From contig JASLJB010000315.1 of assembly GCA_030152605.1 (NCBI GenBank), positions 1 to 5,486 on the forward strand: a stretch of DNA of 5,486 bases, written 5' to 3'. The DNA is from Acinetobacter sp. Its GTDB lineage: Bacteria; Pseudomonadota; Gammaproteobacteria; Pseudomonadales; Moraxellaceae. Positions 1 through 5,296 of the stretch are shown here, one piece after another. The position numbers and the translations under genes were made by a program. A model generated the notes under the pieces. It was not told where the DNA came from and did no database searches. It saw only the letters and a program-made list of their open reading frames with translations. Within the stretch, counting starts at the first letter, position 1, and every line of letters begins with the position of its first letter.

Positions 1-275
1 GTTTAAGTATAAGGATTTTGCGAGGAGGTGGCAAAGGCTTCTCTACAATATTGCAGCTTTGAATTTTCAATCGGCATATTTTCTAGTTTTGTTTAGAAAG
101 ACTTTCAAAACTACAATCTTAAAGGTTCAGCAAACTTGAGCACCCAGCAGTGGCATATACAGCAAGGCGCGCCGACAAAAAATGACAGCGATGCGGTGGT
201 CTGAGGGCGATTTTTTTGTAAATATATGATTTTTATGTAAGATGTGCGTTGATTGCTCGATAAGAAAATGCACAC
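1..275. other. Upstream intergenic region, no convincing gene
   Basis: No gene could be supported here. One frame (positions 2-139) is open from the window edge to a TGA at 137-139, giving about 45 basic, hydrophobic residues with no recognised motif. It could be the 3' end of a gene outside the window or chance openness in AT-rich DNA. A purine-rich GAGGAGGTGG string at 22-31 resembles a Shine-Dalgarno sequence but has no start codon at a suitable distance. The AT-rich stretch at about 210-245 probably holds the promoter of the downstream oxidoreductase gene. Confidence 0.5.
216..243 (+). promoter_or_regulatory. Possible promoter of the FAD oxidoreductase gene
   Basis: A TTGTAA hexamer (216-221) and a TAAGAT hexamer (238-243) are 16 bp apart, each matching sigma-70 consensus at 4 of 6 positions. 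They lie in the most AT-rich part of the leader, about 30 bp before the start codon. The match is weak and is supported mainly by position. Confidence 0.3.
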
Positions 276-1754
276 ATGGCTTTAAAAAAACATAAGAATA
301 AGATCTTGCTCGGCGTGCTGCTGATGCTCTGTCTTTTGCTTGCAATCCCAGGCTTACATCTGCTGCGGATCAAACTCAATCAAAGCACACAGATCCCAGA
401 GCTTGAGGTGGGGATGAGTAATGATGCCAGCCAACTCAATTTGACCAAAGTACGTCTGGTCCGGGTGGCGGAACAGCCCGAAGCAATGCAACAACAATTA
501 CGTGAACTTTTAGATCATGCACGTTGGCAACAGCTCAAAGTCTCGATCGCAGGTGCGCAGCACAGCATGGGCGGGCATACACTTTATCCCGATGGGATCG
601 TGTTGGATATGTTGCCGTATAAACATATGCATTTTGATGCAGAGCATCATATTTTAAGCATTGGTTCCGGGGCATTATGGCAGGATGCGATTGCGTATTT
701 AGATGGCTTTGGCAAATCGATTGCGGTGATGCAGTCCTTTAGTAATTTTTCGATTGGTGGATCGATCAGTGTCAATGGTCATGGCTGGCAAAACAACGCC
801 GCGCCATTATCTTCAAGTGTGGTGTCTTTTACGCTGATGAATGCTTCTGGGGAGATCTTAAACTGTAGTCGGACTGAAAATCCGGAACTGTTTAAACTGG
901 TGGTCGGTGGTTATGGTTTATTTGGGATTATTTTAGATGTCAAACTCAAGGTGGTGGACAATACTGCCTTGAAGTTTAAAAGTCTGACACTGCATCCCGA
1001 TGACTTTGTGGCGCAATATCAACAGCAAGTCACCGAACAACCTCAGGTGCAATTGGCTTATGGCCGTTTACGCATTTCAGATAAACGCTTTTTACAACAA
1101 GCGACGTTAAACTATTTTGAAAAAATTGATAACAAGCCTCAGCCTTTACAGCAACAGCAGCAAAAGAATGCTGAATTAAAATCTCTGGTATTTCGTGGTT
1201 CAGTAGACAGTGAATATGGCAAGCGCTTGCGTTGGGATTTGGAAAATAGTTTGAATCAGGTCATGCCACTACAGGTGTTTAGTCGCAATGAAATCCTGAA
1301 TGAACATTCTGCATTGATTGAAAATAAAGATCCAAATTCAACCGACTTACTGCATGAATATTTTATTCCCAAGCAGTATCTGGCGCAGTTTATCGATGAT
1401 ATTCGGCCGATCTTGGAAAACAGTTCGATTGACTTGCTGAATATTACCTTACGTGAGGTACGCCAAGATCAAGATGCCTTTATGAATTATGCGAGAGAGG
1501 ATAAGTTTGGCTTGGTGTTTTTATTTAATCAAAAGAAAACTTCGGTCCAAGAACAGCAGATGCAGTTACTCACCAATCAATTACTCGATGCAGCACTTAA
1601 ATATAAAGGCACTTATTACTTGCCTTATCGTTTGCATATTAGCCGAGAGAAAATGCGTTTGGCCTATCCACAGGCGGATCAGTTTTTTGCTTTAAAACTA
1701 AAATACGATCCAGAGGAGATCTTTAACAATCAGTTTTATCAGCACTATCGATGA
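276..1754 (+). CDS. Membrane-anchored FAD-binding oxidoreductase (VAO/PCMH type)
   Basis: Predicted flavoprotein oxidase or dehydrogenase of the vanillyl-alcohol oxidase superfamily, 492 residues. A basic N-terminus (KKHKNK) followed by a hydrophobic segment at about 9-30 suggests a single membrane anchor with the catalytic part in the periplasm. The FAD domain (about 55-230) shows AGAQHSMGGH (92-101), SIGSGALW (128-135), GGSISVNGHG (161-170) and GGYGLFGIILDV (211-222). His96 aligns with the histidine that carries covalent FAD in alditol oxidase-like enzymes. The C-terminus ends in a typical KYDPEEIFNNQFY block (476-488). The middle is glutamine-rich, with five consecutive Gln at 292-296. The ATG at 276 is the only usable start, because an in-frame TAA lies at 261-263; its Shine-Dalgarno sequence is weak. 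Substrate is unknown; lactone, sugar-alcohol or aromatic-alcohol oxidation are all possible. Family call is confident, substrate is not. Confidence 0.88.
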   Translation: MALKKHKNKILLGVLLMLCLLLAIPGLHLLRIKLNQSTQIPELEVGMSNDASQLNLTKVRLVRVAEQPEAMQQQLRELLDHARWQQLKVSIAGAQHSMGGHTLYPDGIVLDMLPYKHMHFDAEHHILSIGSGALWQDAIAYLDGFGKSIAVMQSFSNFSIGGSISVNGHGWQNNAAPLSSSVVSFTLMNASGEILNCSRTENPELFKLVVGGYGLFGIILDVKLKVVDNTALKFKSLTLHPDDFVAQYQQQVTEQPQVQLAYGRLRISDKRFLQQATLNYFEKIDNKPQPLQQQQQKNAELKSLVFRGSVDSEYGKRLRWDLENSLNQVMPLQVFSRNEILNEHSALIENKDPNSTDLLHEYFIPKQYLAQFIDDIRPILENSSIDLLNITLREVRQDQDAFMNYAREDKFGLVFLFNQKKTSVQEQQMQLLTNQLLDAALKYKGTYYLPYRLHISREKMRLAYPQADQFFALKLKYDPEEIFNNQFYQHYR

Positions 1755-1795
1755 TGTAAACACGAATGAAATCAATATATCTTCAGCTTACATCA
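1752..1795. repeat. Inverted repeat between oxidoreductase and HPP genes
   Basis: A perfect 8-bp inverted repeat, TGATGTAA (1752-1759) and TTACATCA (1788-1795), is separated by 28 nt. The left arm includes the stop codon of the upstream gene, and the right arm ends 3 bp before the HPP -10 box. No U-tract follows, so it does not look like an intrinsic terminator. A regulator-binding site is possible, and chance is also possible. Confidence 0.35.
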
Positions 1796-1798
1796 CCG

Positions 1799-1804
1799 TA
1801 TAAT
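1799..1804 (+). promoter_or_regulatory. Consensus -10 box for the HPP-CBS gene
   Basis: A perfect TATAAT lies 39 bp before the GTG start, which would give a leader of about 30 nt. No recognisable -35 hexamer sits 15-19 bp upstream, so the promoter may need an activator. The inverted repeat immediately upstream would be a candidate site for one. Confidence 0.5.
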
Positions 1805-1842
1805 TCGATCAACTTGATAAGATTCAAAATAATAGGTTTCCT

Positions 1843-2958
1843 GTGTTGCATACCCAGCTGAAGTGGCTTAATACCTTAAAACCCAACTTTAAAGTGCTGC
1901 CGCTTAAAGAGCGTCTGCTGTGCGGTATGGGCGCGCTGCTCGGTTTGGCCGTGTCCTCCTTGATCAGTTGGCTGATCTTGGGGGATTTTAATGCATGGTA
2001 TATCGCCCCGATGGGCGCGTCCTCGGTGCTATTATTTGCCGTTCCTGCCAGTCCCTTATCGCAACCGTGGAATATCTTGCTGGGCAATACGCTTGCTGCC
2101 TTGATCGGCGTCAGTTGTGCGCTGTGGATGCCAAATTTAACCGCAGCTTTCGCCGTGGCGGTGGCTGTGACGATCATCTTGATGATGAGCACGGATTCCT
2201 TGCATCCGCCGAGTGGAGCAGTGGCGATTACCGCAGTCTTGGGCGGTGATGCGGTGCATCAGATGGGCTATTTATTTGTGTTTTATCCGGTACTGTTAAA
2301 TACCGTCTTGTTGCTGGGTGTGGCCATCTTATTTAATCGCATGCTCGGCAAACAGTATCCCCAAGTGGCACAGCTCAATTCCCGCAGCGCTGATCCTACG
2401 CCCACCCAGAAAGTCAGTATTCAGCCGCAAGATATTCAACAGGTGCTTGAACAGCAAACTGAGTTACTGGATATCAGTGAATATGACCTGCAAAAGATTA
2501 TTTTAGCGGCGCAGCAACGTGCCAGCGCCCGCATCGGCAATGCTTATCAGTGTCAGGATATTATGAGTCGCGATGTGATTAGCCTAGATCGTGATGATGA
2601 TATTCATGCAGCCTTGGATAAGTTTAAGCAAGTCAATTTGATGAGTTTACCGGTGGTCAATGCACAACAGCAGTTGGTCGGCACATTGGCGCTGTATGAG
2701 GTGGTGGAGTGGTTTAAACGCGCTGCTGATCCACGTGCCTCTTGGGAGCATTTGGTCAAGCAGATCATGAACACCCAAGTGGTGACGGTGCGACCGAGCC
2801 AGAGTATCCAAGACTTGGTGCCGTACTTTGTAGAAGGCTCGTTTAACTATATTCCGGTGGTTGAGGCGCAGCGCTTGGTCGGGATCATCAGTCGCGCAGA
2901 CATGATTGCTGCATTACAGCAACAACTCAATCAACGCAGTCCAGAACAGGGGGCATAA
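1843..2958 (+). CDS. HPP-family membrane protein with two C-terminal CBS domains
   Basis: Integral inner-membrane protein of 371 residues. The N-terminal part (about 15-168) is an HPP domain: hydrophobic segments at about 26-46, 52-68, 78-95, 100-117 and 142-165, the family signature PMGASSVLLFAVPASPLSQP (56-75), and the name-giving motif DSLHPPSGA (118-126, HPP at 121-123). A polar linker (about 170-232) leads to CBS1 (about 236-290) and CBS2 (about 304-358). CBS2 keeps the S-x-x-D ligand motif (Ser350, Asp353); in CBS1 the same positions are Ala283 and Glu286. Plant and cyanobacterial HPP proteins have been linked to nitrite transport, so an anion carrier gated by adenine nucleotides is a reasonable inference, not a demonstration. 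The start is GTG, the first start codon in a frame open from 1804, with TAGG 6 nt upstream; TTG at 1846 is the alternative. Confidence 0.9.
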   Translation: MLHTQLKWLNTLKPNFKVLPLKERLLCGMGALLGLAVSSLISWLILGDFNAWYIAPMGASSVLLFAVPASPLSQPWNILLGNTLAALIGVSCALWMPNLTAAFAVAVAVTIILMMSTDSLHPPSGAVAITAVLGGDAVHQMGYLFVFYPVLLNTVLLLGVAILFNRMLGKQYPQVAQLNSRSADPTPTQKVSIQPQDIQQVLEQQTELLDISEYDLQKIILAAQQRASARIGNAYQCQDIMSRDVISLDRDDDIHAALDKFKQVNLMSLPVVNAQQQLVGTLALYEVVEWFKRAADPRASWEHLVKQIMNTQVVTVRPSQSIQDLVPYFVEGSFNYIPVVEAQRLVGIISRADMIAALQQQLNQRSPEQGA

Positions 2959-3005
2959 ATGCCGCATCCTGGCTTTTGTCGATAAGCTTAGCGAAAAACA
3001 TGATT

Positions 3006-3033
3006 TTGAAACTTGGGTCACAGTGTTTAGTAT
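3006..3033 (+). promoter_or_regulatory. Possible promoter of the OsmC-family gene
   Basis: TTGAAA (3006-3011) and TAGTAT (3028-3033) are separated by 16 bp and match sigma-70 consensus at 5 and 4 of 6 positions respectively. The -10 hexamer runs into the left arm of the downstream inverted repeat, which would suit regulation by a bound repressor. This promoter would give a leader of more than 100 nt. Nearer AT-rich alternatives cannot be excluded. Confidence 0.35.
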
Positions 3034-3067
3034 CTAAGCCATTCTAAACTTAGATAAATTAATCTAA
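3031..3067. repeat. Cluster of alternating ATCTAA/TTAGAT half-sites
   Basis: TATCTAAG (3031-3038) and CTTAGATA (3049-3056) form a perfect 8-bp inverted repeat with a 10-nt spacer. The right arm also pairs with a third copy: TTAGAT (3050-3055) and ATCTAA (3062-3067) form a second inverted repeat with a 6-nt spacer. A further overlapping pair is GTTTAG (3025-3030) and CTAAAC (3044-3049). Repeated half-sites just upstream of the OsmC-family gene look like an operator for a dimeric regulator. The regulator is not in this window. Confidence 0.5.
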
Positions 3068-3153
3068 ATCAAACAGATCGATTCAACCCGTGTCGATCAT
3101 ATCCTTGCGACTCGCTCTCGCTGCTCAAGTCAGGCTTAAAGAAGATCATCATC

Positions 3154-3618
3154 ATGTCAAATACAAATATCATCCAAGTTGCCGCATCTAGCTCATGGAC
3201 TTCGGGCGTTGCATCGGAATCTAAGATTCGTGATTTTGCGCCGGTGGTGATGGATGAGCCGGTGTTTTTGGGCGGGCAGGATACAGGCGCCAATCCTCTA
3301 GAATATGTGCTCGCCGCACTGAATGGCTGTAAGGCGGTGATGATTCCCTTAATCGCCAAAGAATTGAAATTTAAGTTTAGTGATTTACGCTTTGAAAGCG
3401 AGGGCAGTGTCGATCTGCGCGGTCTGATGGGCGTGGCTGGGATTTCATCGCACTTTCAACAGTTAAGCTTTAAAGTCTTGATCAGTACAGATGAGTCGGA
3501 TCAGCGCCTAGAGCAACTCAAGCTTGCGGTTGCGTCGCGCTGCCCGGTGTATAACTTGCTTAAAGATGCAGGGGTCAACTTAGACACCGTGTGGCAACGT
3601 CAAGCTGTGGCAGCCTAA
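3154..3618 (+). CDS. OsmC-family protein (putative thiol peroxidase)
   Basis: Cytoplasmic protein of 154 residues, a normal length for the OsmC/Ohr superfamily. Members reduce organic hydroperoxides or related oxidants with two cysteines. Both are here in the expected context: Cys59 in ALNGCKAV (55-62), the peroxidatic position, and Cys130 in RCPVYNLL (129-136), the resolving position. The segment GGQDTGANPLEYVLAA (40-55) is the conserved stretch leading into the helix that bears the first cysteine. The protein resembles the general OsmC branch (GG-x-D-x-G-x-NPLEY) rather than classic Ohr, so the exact substrate is open. The ATG at 3154 follows a purine-rich AAAGAAG by 9 nt and three ATC codons. 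It has its own upstream region with operator-like repeats, and it ends facing the pspC-like gene. Confidence 0.9.
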   Translation: MSNTNIIQVAASSSWTSGVASESKIRDFAPVVMDEPVFLGGQDTGANPLEYVLAALNGCKAVMIPLIAKELKFKFSDLRFESEGSVDLRGLMGVAGISSHFQQLSFKVLISTDESDQRLEQLKLAVASRCPVYNLLKDAGVNLDTVWQRQAVAA

Positions 3619-3638
3619 ATCGGTTCTGCTAAACCTTG

Positions 3639-3668
3639 AGCAAGGCAACACTGCCTGCTGTTTGTTTC
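3639..3668 (+). terminator. Possible intrinsic terminator after the OsmC-family gene
   Basis: AGGCA (3643-3647) pairs with TGCCT (3652-3656) around an ACAC loop. The stem extends through AGC/GCT (3639-3641 and 3657-3659) past one bulged A. GTTTGTTT follows, a partial U-tract. It starts 21 bp after the stop codon and is weaker than the hairpin downstream. Confidence 0.45.
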
Positions 3669-3704
3669 CATCGCTGAATAGCCATGATAAATAAAAGTCG
3701 CCAT

Positions 3705-3740
3705 ATACAAAACAACCGCTTAATAGCGGTTGTTTGTGTT
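3705..3740. terminator. Bidirectional terminator between convergent genes
   Basis: AAACAACCGCT (3710-3720) and AGCGGTTGTTT (3725-3735) form a perfect 11-bp stem with a TAAT loop. On the + strand it is followed by T-rich GTGTTTGT, and on the - strand by TTGTATATGG. It can therefore end both the OsmC-family transcript and the pspC-like transcript. The pspC-like TAA stop (3722-3720 on the - strand) straddles the stem and loop, so its last codons form one arm. Confidence 0.75.
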
Positions 3741-3953
3741 TGTACTGCTGATGAGTCTTGCATTCTGTTTTGGGATCACAAACCATAAAACCAAATACAC
3801 CAAGATGCCGGGGAAACCCGCACTCAGCACGGACAATAAAATAAAGCCGATGCGTAATAGGTTTGCATTCCAACCAAAACGTTCTGCAATCCCACCCATC
3901 ACGCCTGCAATCATCTTTTTTCGATCTGAACGATATAAACCTGAGTTCTGCAT
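3720..3953 (-). CDS. Small PspC-domain membrane protein
   Basis: A 77-residue protein that is almost entirely one PspC domain. It begins GLYRSDRKKMIAGVMGGIAE (5-24), the typical L-Y-R-S ... I-A-G-V-x-G-G-I-A-E start of the family, then FGWNANLLRIGF (26-37) and a hydrophobic segment at about 33-61 ending LVLWFVIPK (54-62). PspC proteins sit in the inner membrane; in enterobacteria PspC works with PspB to signal envelope stress to PspA. Here no pspA, pspB or pspF is adjacent, and the protein lacks the longer C-terminal part of E. coli PspC, so only a general envelope role can be inferred. The start is well supported: ATG with GCTCCT on the + strand (3959-3964), giving AGGAGC at 5-nt spacing. 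It is convergent with the OsmC-family gene. Its promoter could not be located. Confidence 0.88.
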   Translation of the reverse strand: MQNSGLYRSDRKKMIAGVMGGIAERFGWNANLLRIGFILLSVLSAGFPGILVYLVLWFVIPKQNARLISSTNTNNRY

Positions 3954-4236
3954 AAACTGCTCCTAAATAAAATTCAAAGTGTGCTGTGCGAATGCTGATC
4001 CGTGGCCATGTGATGTCGCGATGCACGATCGCTACGCTGTCAATCTGCTGCAAAGTAAGTTTTGAGGGATTGCGCTGAAAATCAGCATAACTTCTATATT
4101 AATGAAGACAAATCTCAATATTTAAAGTCACTGTGTGGTGGCAATGAATTTGACCGAGTATCCACAGAATCAGGCATAGTCTGCAAGGACGATATGTAGT
4201 AGGCTTCACGTTATTGTGTTGTTTTGTATTTAAGTA

Positions 4237-4250
4237 GACAACTAATTGTC
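4237..4250. promoter_or_regulatory. Palindrome over the lipoprotein -35 box
   Basis: GACAA (4237-4241) and TTGTC (4246-4250) form a perfect 5-bp inverted repeat around CTAA. The right arm is the first five bases of the -35 hexamer. The ACAA-N4-TTGT form resembles sites bound by MarR-type dimers, but the assignment to a family is a guess. Confidence 0.45.
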
Positions 4251-4273
4251 AGAAAATAAGAAATCGATATGAT
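4246..4273 (+). promoter_or_regulatory. Sigma-70-like promoter of the lipoprotein gene
   Basis: TTGTCA (4246-4251) and TATGAT (4268-4273) are separated by 16 bp, and each matches consensus at 5 of 6 positions. Transcription would start near 4280 and give a leader of about 55 nt before the ATG at 4334. Both hexamers are overlapped by palindromes. This is the best full promoter match I found in the window. Confidence 0.65.
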
Positions 4274-4288
4274 AGATGTATATCGATT
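4262..4288. promoter_or_regulatory. Operator-like 9-bp inverted repeat over the -10 box and start site
   Basis: AATCGATAT (4262-4270) and ATATCGATT (4280-4288) are exact reverse complements with a 9-nt spacer. The left arm covers half of the -10 box, and the right arm begins at the expected transcription start. In RNA only the right arm would be transcribed, so this is more likely a protein-binding site than an RNA hairpin. A repressor bound here would block the promoter. Confidence 0.6.
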
Positions 4289-4333
4289 GATTAACTTTAA
4301 TGCCAGCAGGATAGAGCGATATAGCCAGATATT

Positions 4334-5146
4334 ATGCGTCATCAGCAGGGTTTTAATGACCGTTTAAGCAACAGTCAAAGTTTAAGTCTAGTTTACAGTA
4401 TCAACCACAGCGTGATTCGTATGATGAGCCTGGGCTTACTGTTGTCTGCGCTTAGTGCTTGTGATCAAGAGCAAGTGATCAAGTTGCAGCAATTCGAGCA
4501 AGCTGAGTCTCCGGTTGAATCTGCAATGCAGATTGATATCGCTGAAATTGAAGATGAAATCCAAGGCATGAAGCTGATCGATGTGGTGAATCAGGTTGCG
4601 TTACCCCCGCAACATCATCCTCAGCACACCCAAGCCAGTATTGGCCCAGTTTCTGAAGCCCAGTCCAAATATGTTGGACGCTATCATGTTGAAATGACCT
4701 GTGAAGCATCACAGATCCCCTGTCAGCAAGGCACAGTACAATATATTGTTAACTTATTGCCAGACAGCACGTCGCATCGGATTATTCTGCATTTGGGCAA
4801 AGTCTATGCCGATCAGCTTGACCCGATTCGATCTTACCGCAAAGATCTTTGGGACTATGACGAACAACTGCATGAAATCGTGATTCATATGAGCGAAGGG
4901 GCAGACCTGTTTTATCGCATCGATGCAGAAGATAATTTAGAAATGGATTTGGACAAGACCCTGAATAACACGCCATTCAATCAAGCGTTTTTTAAAAGCC
5001 AATATCCGCTGCCTAATTTTTCTTATCAGCTCAAACGTTATGCAGAGCATGCAGACACCAAGTCACTGATGACCGAACAGGATGACCATACAGGACTAGC
5101 ATCGGCTGCTGCATCAGCATTGTTTAGTGATGTCATCGGGCAGTAG
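4334..5146 (+). CDS. Putative lipoprotein of unknown function
   Basis: I do not recognise this 270-residue protein. Residues 32-43 (SLGLLLSALSAC) look like a lipoprotein signal with lipobox LSAC, so Cys43 would be lipidated and the mature protein held in the envelope; the +2 Asp44 would favour inner-membrane retention if E. coli sorting rules apply. After an acidic, Gln/His-rich stretch (about 44-110), a compact domain (about 111-235) starts YVGRYHVEMTC, with a second Cys at 130 (C-x6-C), and alternates short hydrophobic strands. This loosely recalls NlpE-type beta-barrels but lacks their CxxC. As called, 29 residues precede the signal core, which is long. A GTG at 4412 would give a normal 17-residue signal beginning MIRMM. 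Neither start has a good Shine-Dalgarno sequence; an in-frame TAG at 4322-4324 bars upstream extension. Presence of a real gene is likely, function unknown. Confidence 0.75.
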   Translation: MRHQQGFNDRLSNSQSLSLVYSINHSVIRMMSLGLLLSALSACDQEQVIKLQQFEQAESPVESAMQIDIAEIEDEIQGMKLIDVVNQVALPPQHHPQHTQASIGPVSEAQSKYVGRYHVEMTCEASQIPCQQGTVQYIVNLLPDSTSHRIILHLGKVYADQLDPIRSYRKDLWDYDEQLHEIVIHMSEGADLFYRIDAEDNLEMDLDKTLNNTPFNQAFFKSQYPLPNFSYQLKRYAEHADTKSLMTEQDDHTGLASAAASALFSDVIGQ

Positions 5147-5197
5147 TGCTTAGGACAGAAAAGCACAGGACAGAAAATCACAGGACAGTAGCGCGCT
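5138..5197 (+). repeat. 15-bp tandem repeat spanning the lipoprotein stop codon
   Basis: Four 15-bp units begin at 5138, 5153, 5168 and 5183. The two central ones, GGACAGAAAAGCACA and GGACAGAAAATCACA, differ by one base. The outer ones share GGRCAG and then carry TAG. A fifth, very decayed unit may start at 5198. The period is five codons, so copy changes would keep frame. The gene's stop TAG (5144-5146) is in the first unit, and another in-frame TAG (5189-5191) is in the fourth. Confidence 0.7.
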
Positions 5198-5222
5198 GGG
5201 TAGTCGGGCACTTAAAGTCATT

Positions 5223-5238
5223 CGCTTAGAGATAAGCG
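5223..5238. other. Small hairpin with GAGA loop
   Basis: CGCTTA (5223-5228) and TAAGCG (5233-5238) form a perfect 6-bp stem closing a GAGA loop, which is of the stable GNRA class on the + strand RNA. No U-tract follows. It may protect the 3' end of the lipoprotein mRNA ahead of the terminator, or have no role. Confidence 0.35.
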
Positions 5239-5256
5239 CTTGATAAATCGTAGACG

Positions 5257-5288
5257 AAAAAAAACCTATCTTAAAGATAGGCTTTTTT
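5257..5288. terminator. Bidirectional terminator between lipoprotein gene and tRNA genes
   Basis: CCTATC (5265-5270) pairs with GATAGG (5276-5281) around TTAAA. Eight A residues precede it (5257-5264) and six T residues follow it (5283-5288) after one C. On the + strand it ends the lipoprotein transcript, and on the - strand it ends the tRNA-Lys transcript 8 nt past the CCA end. Confidence 0.85.
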
Positions 5289-5296
5289 CAGAATCT

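Larger units (their letters stand above)
3954..4333. other. Divergent intergenic region between pspC-like and lipoprotein genes
   Basis: This 380-bp stretch has no supported gene. It must hold promoters for both flanking, divergently oriented genes. On the lipoprotein side a good promoter with two palindromes is visible at 4237-4288. On the pspC side a perfect TTGACA (reverse complement of 4038-4043) is present, but no -10 hexamer follows at the right distance. Two small hairpins are present: GCGAT/ATCGC (4018-4022 and 4028-4032) and GCTGA/TCAGC (4074-4078 and 4082-4086). Neither has a U-tract. I see no tRNA or recognisable small RNA. Confidence 0.6.

Noticed and set aside
166..173. GGCGCGCC palindrome in the upstream region
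   Set aside because: It is a self-complementary 8-mer with no loop or associated element, most likely coincidental.
127..345. A 72-codon - strand open frame crossing the start of the oxidoreductase gene
   Set aside because: No recognisable motif, and it overlaps the leader and signal region of a well-supported gene.
1824..2192. A 122-codon open frame antisense to the HPP gene
   Set aside because: It lies opposite the membrane domain of a clear HPP protein. Its low-complexity Ala/Thr/Lys translation is what an antisense shadow of such codons gives.
2962..3005. Possible terminator after the HPP-CBS gene around TAAGCTTA
   Set aside because: The palindrome TAAGCTTA has no loop, the flanking pairing is imperfect and the following run is A-rich, not T-rich on the + strand.
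4015..4043. Promoter for the pspC-like gene from a perfect TTGACA on the - strand
   Set aside because: The sequence 15-19 bp downstream is GC-rich (CGCGAC) with no -10 resemblance, so I could not support a promoter.
3580..4053. A 157-codon open frame on the - strand, longer than the pspC-like gene it covers
   Set aside because: It overlaps the pspC-like gene in another frame and also the end of the OsmC-family gene. The translation is Cys- and aromatic-rich with no family resemblance, whereas the 77-residue frame has the full PspC signature and a good ribosome binding site.
5152..5188. CRISPR-like direct repeats
   Set aside because: The 15-bp units are directly adjacent, without spacers, and continue the codon phase of the upstream gene. 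They are a short tandem repeat, not a CRISPR array.
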